NCBI GenBank assembly: GCA_028673005.1
Contig: CM054115.1
Span: 190,071,548 to 190,135,547 of the forward strand
Source: Tanypteryx hageni
Lineage: Eukaryota; Arthropoda; Insecta; Odonata; Petaluridae
Direction: 5' to 3'
DNA length: 64,000 nucleotides
The notes beneath the pieces are model-generated. The model did no database searches, was not told where the DNA came from, and saw nothing but the letters and a program-made list of their open reading frames with translations. Below are positions 55,618 to 64,000 of this stretch, one piece after another; position 1 is the stretch's first letter, and every line of letters starts with the position of its first letter. Both the position numbers and the translations under genes were made by a program.

Positions 55618-58440
55618 CCTTCCTCCCTCTCCCTTCCTCCCTCTCCCTTCCTCCCTCTCCCTTCCTCCCTCCCTTCCTCCCTCTCCCTTCCTCCCTCTCC
55701 CTTCCTCCCTTTCCCTCCCTCCCTCTCCCTCCCTCCCTCCTCCCCTCCCTCCCTCACCCCTCCCTCCCTCTCCCTCCCTCCCTCTCCCCTCCCCTCCCTC
55801 CCCTCTCCCACCCTTCCTCCCCTCCCTCCCTCTCCCTCCCCTCTCTCCCTTCCTCTCCTTCCCCTCTCTCCCTCCCTCTCCTTCCCCCTCTCTCCCTCCC
55901 TCTCCCTCCCTCCCTCCCTCTCCCTCCCTTCCTCCCTCCCTCCCTCCCTCTCCCTCCCTCCATCCCTCCCTCTCCCTCCCTCTCTCCCTCCCTCCCTCCC
56001 TCTCCCTCCCTCCCTCTCCCTCCCTCTCCCTCTCCCTCCCTCTCCCTCCCTCCCTCCCTCTCCCTCCCTCTCCCTCCCTCACTCTCCCTCCCTCTCACTC
56101 CCTCCCTCTCCCTCCCTCTCCATCCCTCTTCCTCCCTCTCCCTCCCTCCCTCTCCCTCCCTCTCCCTCCCTCCATCTCCCTCCCTCCTCTCCCTATCCCT
56201 CCATCTCCCTCCCTCTCCCTCTCTCCCTCCCTCCCTCTCCCTTCCTCCCTCTCCCTCCCTCCCTCTCCCTCCATCCCTCTCCCTCCCTCCCTCTCCCTCC
56301 CTCCCTCTCCCTCCCTCCCTCCCTCTCCCTCCCTCCCTCTCCCTCCCTCCCCCCTCCCTCCCTCTCTCTCCCTCCCTCTCCCTCCCTCTCTCCCTCCCCC
56401 TCTCTCTCTCCCTCCCTCTCTCTCTCTCCCTCCCTCTCCCTCCCTCCCTCTCCCTCCATCCCTCTCCCTCCCTCCCTCTCCCTCCCTCCCTCTCCTCCCT
56501 CCCTCCCTCTCCCTCCCTCTCCCTCCCTCCCTCTCCCTCCCTCCCTCTCCCTCCCTCCCTCTCCCTCCCTCCCTCCCTCTCCCTCCCTCTCCCTCCCTCC
56601 CTCTCCCTCCCTCTCCCTCCCTCTCCCTCCCTCTCCCTCCCTCCCTCCCTCTCCCTCCCTCTCCCTCCCTCTCCCTCCCTCCCTCTCCCTCCCTCCCTCT
56701 CCCTCCCTCCCTCCCCCTACCTCTCTCTCCCTCCCTCCCCCTCCCTCTCTCTCCCTCCCTCTCTCCCTCCCTCCCTTTCCCTCCCTCTCCCTCCCTCCCT
56801 CTCCCTACCTCTCTCTCCCTACCTCTCTCTCCCTACCTCTCTCTCCCTACCTCTCTCTCCCTACCTCTCTCTCCCTCCCTCTCCCTCCCTCCCTCTCCCT
56901 CCCTCCCTCTCCCTCCCTCTCCCTCCCTCTCTCTTCCTCCCTCCCTCTCTCTCCCTACCTCTCTCTCCCTACCTCTCTCTCCCTCCCTCTCTCTCCCTCC
57001 CTCTCTCTCCCTCCCTCTCTCTCCCTCCCTCTCTCTCCCTCCCTCTCTCTCCCTCCCTCTCTCTCCCTCCCTCTCACTCCCTCTCTCTCCCTCCCTCTCT
57101 CTCCCTCCCTCTCTCTCCCTCCCTCCCACTCCCTCCCTCTCACTCCCTCTCCCTCCCTCTCCCTCCCTCCCACTCCCTCCCTCTCACTCCCTCTCCCTCC
57201 CTCTCCCTCCCTCCCACTCCCTCCCTCTCACTCCCTCCCTCTCCCTCCCTCTCCATCCCTCTCCCTCCCTCCCTCTCCCTCCCTCCCTCTCACTCCCTCT
57301 CCCTCCCTCTCCCTCCCTCCCACTCCCTCCCTCTCACTCCCTCCCTCTCCCTCCCTCTCCATCCCTCTCCCTCCCTCCCTCTCCCTCCCTCCCTCTCCCT
57401 CCCTCTCTTCCCCTCTCTTCCCCTCTCTCCCACCCTCTCCCCTCTCCCTCCCTCTCTCCCTCCCTCTCCCTCCCTCTCCCCTCTCCCTCCCTCTCTTCCC
57501 CTCTCTCCCTCCCTCTCTTCCCCTCTCTCCCTCCCCTCCATCTCTTCCCCTCTCTCCCTCCCCTCCATCTCTTCCCCTCTCTTCCCCTCTCTCCCTCCCT
57601 CTCCTTCCCCTCTCTCCCTCCCTCTCCTTCCCCTCTCTCCCTCCCTCTCCTTCCCCTCTCTCCCTCCCTCTCCTTCCCCTCTCTCCCTCCCTCTCCTTCC
57701 CCTCTCTCCCTCCCTCTCCTTCCCCTCTCTCCCTCCCTCTCCTTCCCCTCTCTCCCTCCCTCTCCTTCCCTCTCTTCCCCTCTCTCCCTCCCTCTCTTCC
57801 TCCCTCCCTCTCTCCCTCCCTCTCTCCCTCCCTCTCTCCCTCCCTCCCTCTCTCCCTCCCTCTCTCCCTCCCTCTCTCCCTCCCTCCCTCTCTCCCTCCC
57901 TCTCTCCCTCCCTCTCTCCCTCCCTCTCTCCCTCCCTCTCTCCCTCCCTCTCTCCCTCCCTCTCTCCCTCCCTCTCTCCCTCCCTCTCTCCCTCCCTCTC
58001 TCCCTCCCTCTCTCCCTCCCTCTCTCCCTCCCTCTCTCCCTCCCTCTCTCCCTCCCTCTCTCCCTCCCTCCCTCCCTCCCTCTCTCCCTCCCTCCCTCTC
58101 TCCCTCCCTCCCTCCCTATCTCCCTCCCTCCCTCCCTCTCTCCCTCTCTCCCTCCCTCCCCCTCTCCCTCCCTCCCTCCCTCACTCCCTCCCTCTCCTCC
58201 TTGTCCCCCTTTCCTCTCCCTCTCTCCCCTTCTCCTCTCCCCTTCTCCTCTCCCCTTCTCCTCTCCCCTTCTCCTCTCCCCTTCTCCTCTCCCCTTCTCC
58301 TCTCCCCTTCCCCTCTCCCCTTCTCCTCTCCCCTTCTCCTCTCCCCTTCCCCTCTCCCCTTCCCCTCTCCCCTTCCCCTCTCCCCTCCCCCTCTCCCATC
58401 CCCCTCTCCCCTCCCCCTCCCCTCCCCTTCCCCTCCCCTA
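55618..58440. repeat. Pyrimidine satellite, CTCCCTCC/CTCTCCCTCC, 2.8 kb
   Basis: Over 2.8 kb of almost pure C/T on the + strand built from CCCT tetramers with T insertions. CTCCCTTCC occurs at the left and CCCTCTCCCTC in the middle. Blocks with CCCTACCTCTCT (56800-56980) and with CACTCCCTCCCT (57070-57350) follow. A regular CTCTCCCTTCCCCTCT block lies at about 57590-57770, CTCTCCCTCCCT (12 bp) at 57820-58070, and CCCCTTCTCCTCT (13 bp) at 58225-58390. All three forward frames stay open for nearly 1000 codons because C/T sequence has no stop codons. Confidence 0.95.
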
Positions 58441-60177
58441 CATTATTATTACATACTTTCCCGGGAAATCAATTTTTTCTTATTTTAGAACCAGCCGTAA
58501 TTCATCATTATTTATATTTTACAATTACTGCTCATTATAATGTGTATTTATGTTGCTTTACTATTCTCTAATTAATGTAAGATTAGTAGGTATTGCTACA
58601 TGCGTTAGCTCGGGTTACCAGAACGCATCCCCTATTTATTGCTTTTAAATTTAAGGAAATGTAATTTTCGTTTTATGAATTTTTGCGTAACGAGCAACTT
58701 TTCAGGAATGTATTCCTTTCGTTAAACGAGGAATCTCTGTATTTATTTCCTACGATGACCATTAAATCTAAAAATGATCATCCAGCATTACTTTCTTACT
58801 ACTTAACTTTCCATTTTCTTCGCCCCTTTTGAGTTCTCCGATTTGTCGAGGTGCTCGCGATGCTTCGTGGCGCGCGCGATGCTGCCGTCCTCGCTCTACT
58901 CTCACAGAGAAACTCCGTGCACCGAACGGTAGTGTTCCATCTCAAGGTGAAACTAACTCTTTTTGCTATTCGGAGCGTGTGGCGTGACCGAACTCCGTTC
59001 GCACCCATCGCCTTAAGGAAACAGTTCCTGCAAAGAATTTCGTTTTTCTCACTCATCTATTTACTATTTATTTGCTAGTTATGATTTCTATGTCAGATTC
59101 GATCAAATAAAAAAGGCTGTCGCTCTTGAATTTTATTCTAGCCTATTTTAATTGCAGACGTATCCTAGGTAACAAATCCTTGAAATTGAGCGTGAAACGT
59201 TACTATGTACCGCGGAAACGCTTTTAGTACGGGAAATTTTCCTTTCGCATTTACCGACAGATCGCTCAACAACTCAGCTACATTAATGGTTGACGTAATT
59301 TCATCTTTTTGACGAACTTGGCAGCTCCCAATATTAGCGTGGCGGGTTCATACCCTGTCTAGTGCACGGTCGTAAGCGTCTTTGTTATCCTTGTTGCGCT
59401 CATTGTAAAAGGCCGTTAATGAGCTGGTTAAAAATGAAAAAAATCTACGCTGACGCTTATGTAATCACAGACTCAAACTCGCATTTGTTTGCGTAAATTA
59501 AAGTGCCGTATTATCTGTATAATTTTTGATGAACTTAATCGCAAATAAAAATCGATTTTGTAGAAAGTGCTCCGTACCCCCTTAAGGCGAAAATCAACTC
59601 AAGAGGACGTTTGCTATGAACGCAGTGAGTTATGCCAAGCGCTAGGTCATTGCGATTAGCGCGGAAGAAGTGCATAGTTGTGGAGCGTAAGGAGAGTCCC
59701 TCCTGCTGGGATTACGTGCTTTACGTGCGCCGCTTTTGTTCCGAACATGAGCCTCTTTATTATATGATGCGTCGACAGAATTTGAAGATGCCTTCGCTAC
59801 TACGCCGTCGTCTCACGAAGCGGACCATCGTCATCAGGGCCGTCTCAAAGACATCTGCAAACCGGGCGGCTGTCCGGGGCAGCCATGTCTCGGAGGCGCT
59901 TTGTCATTTTGCATTCGAGCTTCTCAAACATGGTCAGTTTTTCAAAATTGCTAAAGACCACTTGAACGACCACATTATAATTGACGAAACAAAGATTTAA
60001 AAAATAAAAATTACGATTAATTAAATGGCTTATGACTTTTTCATCTATTTTTGTTATCACAATATACCTGGCATAAGTTTTTTCGCGTTTCTAAATTTTT
60101 AAAATCGCGTTCTTGACTCGCTTAGTCCAAACTCATGTGATTGTTTATTTTTTCTCTTTATTTGACAAGCCTTAGAA
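58441..60177. other. Unique DNA, no gene recognised
   Basis: AT-rich with a small CpG-containing stretch at 58840-59010. A 122-codon frame at 59632-60000 (+) and an 85-codon frame at 58799-59056 (-) have no recognisable domains. Confidence 0.35.
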
Positions 60178-60493
60178 CAGTGGTGCCCAAACCACGGCCT
60201 GTGGGCCACATCCGGCCCACCGAGTGTCTTCATCCGGTCCGCCTGGAGTTTAACAATTTAAAGACACTATAACATCAAATGAAAACAATTGTAAAAACAA
60301 TATATTTTGTCGTTAACCCTTTATTCCCATTATATATAAATGCACTTAAAACAAATAAGTCAATACAGACCCGCAGCTAAACAGTTTACTTTCCTTAAAT
60401 TACTCTACAATTCTATTTTGAACTGGGTGTGGCCCGCTATGAGTGCAGAAATGAGTTATGTGGCCCGCTGGCCAAAAGGTTTGCGCACCACTG
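60178..60493. mobile_element. hAT MITE (CAGTGGTGCCCAAACC ends), 316 bp
   Basis: The left end is CAGTGGTGCCCAAACC and the right end, reverse-complemented, is CAGTGGTGCGCAAACC: 15 of 16 identical. Flanks CCTTAGAA (60170-60177) and CCTTAGTA (60494-60501) match at 7 of 8. Subterminal GGGCCACA blocks are inverted relative to each other. No coding capacity. Confidence 0.85.
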
Positions 60494-60639
60494 CCTTAGT
60501 ATGCTTAGAACCTTCTTTCGTTTTGCACTCTACTTCATTTAATGAATAAATAAATGTTATTCAACATAAAAGTCGATGCGAAGTCATAGTTCAAAGATGG
60601 AATACAAGACTTGATTTTTGAATGATCGTGCAGAATAAG

Positions 60640-60890
60640 CAGCCAGAAACTTCCCGAAGGCGAGGGGACGATCGCCCCAATTGTCCCTCTTGAATCCGCC
60701 TCTGTCGAGGACTTTATTTTGAAAATCTCGACCACTATCAGCATCTTTCTTTCCCTCGCCGTACTGACAATCTGCGCTGTAGAAACAAGGAATTTTGCGC
60801 GGAATAAATTTAAGAATGCACCCAGTGGAGGGCAATGGGATCGTCCAAGAGGAGGGGCGATCCTCCTTGGATCCGCTACTGGGCCGAGAA
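60640..60890 (+). repeat. Dispersed repeat family B copy
   Basis: Aligns with 49065-49290 and, inverted, with 2640-2814. It carries GACGATCGCCCC, TTGAATCCGCCTCT, TTTAAGAATGCACCCAGTGG and CCTTGGATCCGCTACTG. It is nearly symmetric, with GATCCGCC-type sequence at both ends. Confidence 0.55.
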
Positions 60891-61839
60891 AATCTACAAA
60901 AATAAGCATTTCTGCCTATAGTATATTTCAGGCTTACGTTCTTATCATTGATTATTTATTCTATTTAGCTATGTAAAAGACTAAATTCTATCCGCAAAAA
61001 GTATGACGAAAAATCGGTCCGTGAAAATAAACACAAGTTAAAAATTGCTGCTTAAAATATAGTTATGTACTCCTGCCTGATGAATTTTTATGGCGAAAAA
61101 TTCTTTCGACTCAGTTTTATCGTCTTCGATCTATTCTTATCCAGTCCACCAAAATGCTCTTGACGTTTAAAGACAAAGACAAATTATTTATTATAGTAGT
61201 TGCGTCATTTTCAGCATTAAAAATATTATTCTGTACATCTTATCGACACTTGTAAATTTCCTTTTGAAATATAATAGCCTCCGCTCCTGCAGGCGCTACG
61301 TTCCTGGAAAACTTCGTGAATGCCAAAACCAAGGTGGATATGGGAAGAAGGGGGTTTTTTTCCTGGATCAAAATGATGAACATTTAAAGTTGTTGCATTG
61401 GAACATAATAGAGTAGACCGCAATAAAAATCCTCCTCAACACTCCCCATTAAACTTAAGCGACGTCAACACTCTTTTAAATTAACTTTTACATGTTCCTT
61501 TATTATGCAATTTGCCTTTTATATTTTCTTTTACTTTGCAATTTGTCGTCTATCATTGGTACAGTGTACATTTTGTCTCTTTATTCCAGTACCGAGTTTA
61601 ATAGTGAAATGCATTACAGCATGTACACTACGTGAAATTTACGAAATTTATATCCATTTTTACTACATTAAACCAAGTTTTATTACTTATATTAATTCAA
61701 TTTTACTAAAGAAAATTTGCATTAATTTAATGTAAATATATAGATTTATTATTTTTTGCCGTGTTTTACTACATTACTCGGAGTTTTAATATTGGAAATT
61801 AGCCCGACGGGTTACTCGTTTTTCCCCATAGCCTTAAGG
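60891..61839. other. AT-rich unique DNA, nothing recognised
   Basis: No recognisable gene or repeat. Confidence 0.35.
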
Positions 61840-62222
61840 CAGGGGTGGACAATCTTTTCTGTGTGGTGGGGGCCTCAATGGAAGTTTATAATGCTTTGGC
61901 GGACTGGAATGATGTTAAATCAGAAGTTACTTAGAGATACTTAGGCACCATATGATTGAAAATCCAGTTAAAATTAGATTTTTAAGGTTAACATTTCAAT
62001 ATTGAAAATCATGGTGGAATTCAATCTTAAAAACACCTTTGAGGAAAGAACAAAAACAAATTAAAAAGAACTTATTTTAATAGAGAAATATTTACTATTT
62101 ACTCTCACTTTAACCCTAGATATTTTAACAGATTTTGCTAGTTTAAAAATAACATTTGGTAGGTAAATAAAAATAAAAAAAGTTTTGAAAACTGAAACAC
62201 TGACGGTGGGCCGCATCCGGCC
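61840..62222. mobile_element. hAT MITE copy, inverted relative of 37518-37975, right end lost
   Basis: Starts CAGGGGTGGACAATCTTTTC, matching the reverse complement of the right end at 37975, and continues in parallel. It has a TTTTAACAGATTTTGC-type interior and GAAAACTGAAACACTGACGG then TGGGCCGCATCC. It stops where the TA microsatellite begins. The expected terminal GGGCACCCTTG and a second CCTTAAGG flank are missing. Confidence 0.65.

Positions 62223-62291
<69 letters not shown>
62223..62291. repeat. TA microsatellite
   Basis: About 68 bp of alternating TA at the broken right end of a hAT MITE. It would be prone to length change and to cruciform formation. Confidence 0.95.
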
Positions 62292-62294
<3 letters not shown>

Positions 62295-62650
62295 AATAAA
62301 TAAAAAAGTCCTTACATTATTTATAAAGTATTCGGAACAGCTGTCCAACTTTTGTGACATGCCGACATGCACAAATGGTTGTGGCGCCCCTAGCCAACTT
62401 TGCTTTGGCGCCCCCATCCCTTTCATCTAATTGTAAGCTGAGCAAGGTTTTTCAGTTAAAAAATAAAATAGACATTTTTTTGATATAATTTTATTGTTTA
62501 TTTCATTCAGTTCATTTTATTTAAATATTAAAAATAAAAATATAGTTTATGTAAATTAAATAAGTGGCATTAATTATTACATAGTCATTACAATTTCGGC
62601 TTCAAAGATTAACTTTTCGGGCCTTGATAGCTGCGAATCTTTGGATCATT

Positions 62651-63430
62651 TCATTCCTTGGCGATGGCATGTTCAATTGATAAGGTTGCCAACCCATCCA
62701 ACCGATCTTGTGTCATCGTGGAACGGAGATAAGTTAACTTCACGTTTGAAAAGCTCCGTCCTGCGATGGCCACTGATACTGGAAACGTTACGAGAATTCT
62801 CAGCGCCACGAAAATATTTGCCAATGGCGACGTCAAATTGTTTGAGCACTTGAATTGCTAGATTTTCGTTGGAGAATAATTGCCTTCAAGATGGTTTCGC
62901 AAATATTTTAATTCATCGTATAAATCGATGCCGGGAATATCTTTCTGATCACCATCTGTAAACAGAATTTCTAAATCCATACAATTTTTACGCAGCTCGT
63001 CACTCATTTCTGTGGCATAATTCACATTTTATAAAAATTGGAACTGATCGTTATGCTTTACGATCAACTCAAACCTGTCTTTCGATGACTGAATTGCGTT
63101 GTCTAAAATGTTGTTGAAAAAGTGAAATCTAAAACTTTCGTTCTCTATGGTTTCATCTTCGTGTTCATAATCAAACATTCTTTTTCGGCGGCGATTTTTT
63201 GTTTTTTCAAATTCTGGTTCAATTTCAAATTCGATTGCCAACTTTTTTGCATCGTCTAGCACGCATATAAATTTCTCATCTGTGTAATTTTTAAGGTATT
63301 CGTTTGATTTTGAAAGTCGGGATACAGCTTGCGGGATATTAAAATTGACGTCTTGGAGAGCTTTACTTGTGATGTTTATTTGGCTCAAAATATCATACCA
63401 AACAATCAGGCAGCAATAGAATTCCGTTTT
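62651..63430 (-). pseudogene. hAT transposase C-terminus (ZMYM1-like), two nonsense codons
   Basis: A single - strand frame runs from about 63430 to the stop at 62651-62653. It is interrupted only by a TAA after DQFQFL (near 63027) and a TAG after YSPTKI (near 62862). It reads WYDILSQINITSKALQ, then KNRRRKRMFDYEHEDE, then FRFHFFNNILDNAI, then KDRFELI. The C-terminal part is LANIFVALRILVTFPVSVAI, AGRSFSNVKLTYLRSTM and RLDGLATLSIEHAIAK. These are the dimerisation-domain landmarks of the hAT group annotated in animal genomes as zinc-finger MYM-type 1-like. The N-terminal zinc finger and the first catalytic residues are absent. Intactness between the two stops suggests a fairly recent loss of function. 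Confidence 0.8.
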
Positions 63431-63511
63431 TTAAACTGTTCACTTATTTCTTGTTGATCGATAGCGATTGTATGTTTTTTCTGTGGCTCTTTCGATTTTT
63501 TGGCGCCCCCT

Positions 63512-64000
63512 AGACTTTGACGCCCCCTAAACTTCGGCGCCCCCTAAACTTCAGCACCCCCTAAACTTCAGTACCCCCTAAACTTCGGCGCCCCCCAAAC
63601 TTCGGCGCCCCCTAAACTTCGGCGCCCCCTAAACTTCGGCGCCCCCTAAACTTCGGCGCCCCCTAAACTTCGGCGCCCCCCAAACTTCGGCGCCCCCAAA
63701 CTTCAGCGCCCCCTAAACTTCAGCGCCCCCTAAACTTCGGCGCCCCCTAAACTTCAGCGCCCCCTAAACTTCGGCGCCCCCTAAACTTCAGCGCCCCCTA
63801 AACTTCGGCGCCCCCTAAACTTCAACGCCCCCCAAACTTCGGCGCCCCCCAAACTTCGGCGCCCCCCAAACTTCGGCGCCCCCCAAACTTCGGCGCCCCC
63901 TAAACTTCGGCGCCCCCCCAAACTTCGGCGCCCCCCAAACTTCGGCGCCCCCCAAACTTCGGCGCCCCCCAAACTTCGGCGCCCCCCAAACTTCGGCGCC
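63512..64000. repeat. 17-bp minisatellite GGCGCCCCCTAAACTTC, runs off the window
   Basis: About 29 units to the window edge. The leftmost units are most divergent (CTAGACTTTGAC). From about 63830 the units shift to GGCGCCCCCCAAACTTC. The array begins immediately beyond the 5' side of the hAT transposase remnant. Related GGCGCCCC motifs also flank its 3' side (62383-62412). The repeat contains the palindrome GGCGCC in each unit. Confidence 0.95.

Noticed and set aside
55570..58571. Three overlapping + strand frames of about 970-1000 codons (Pro-Ser-Leu repeats)
   Set aside because: All three forward frames are open at once across a homopyrimidine array, which is a composition effect and not coding.
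59632..60000. 122-codon open frame with basic N-terminus
   Set aside because: No family recognised and no codon or context evidence; the length is within chance expectation for a 64-kb window.
63512..64000. CRISPR-like array
   Set aside because: Units are contiguous 17-mers without spacers in a eukaryotic transposon context; this is a minisatellite.

Overview
This window is eukaryotic, most likely from an arthropod and probably an insect. The evidence is the mix of transposon relics: hAT, piggyBac, mariner and an RTE-like LINE, plus tRNA-derived short elements. CpG-rich unique blocks survive, there are kilobase-scale simple-sequence arrays, and there is no operon-like coding. A run of exactly 500 N at 46102-46601 marks a draft assembly. 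I could not recognise a single host protein-coding exon, tRNA or rRNA gene. The window is best read as intergenic or intronic DNA. The only protein-coding relics I can identify are five broken transposon proteins: a mariner N-terminus, an RTE reverse-transcriptase C-terminus, a piggyBac transposase and two hAT transposase C-termini.

Layout. 0-10 kb: unique DNA with one foldback element, one hAT-like element, a CCCCTT-type minisatellite (3.4-3.9 kb), two copies of a short element with a tRNA B-box-like motif, and a small copy of repeat family C. 10-25 kb: one copy of repeat family A, a longer copy of family C, a mariner fragment, a second minisatellite and a small MITE. 25-31 kb: repeat family D interrupted by a family A copy, then a LINE inside a SINE inside a pyrimidine-rich minisatellite. 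31.7-35.3 kb: a hAT element inside a piggyBac element inside a family A copy, a nest resolved to the base for the hAT. 37-50 kb: a cluster of hAT elements with readable 8-bp target duplications, a 4.5-kb pyrimidine satellite, and the assembly gap. 50-58.5 kb: two more pyrimidine minisatellites, a GGCCC-rich element, a split MITE, another family A copy, and a 2.8-kb CTCCCTCC array. 58.5-64 kb: further hAT elements, a TA microsatellite, a hAT transposase remnant, and a 17-bp GC-rich minisatellite that runs off the end.

Nothing here forms a pathway. What the window records is a history of insertions. The best-supported results are the perfect 8-bp duplications around four hAT elements, the 10-bp duplication around the LINE, and the piggyBac insertion at a TTAA that remains empty in three sister copies of the host repeat. 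Two further patterns deserve follow-up. All seven nearly pure pyrimidine arrays have C and T on the same strand. Families C and D share an architecture of 145-150-bp degenerate internal units whose number differs between copies. The very long open frames across the satellites exist only because C/T sequence cannot contain a stop codon, and I do not treat them as genes.
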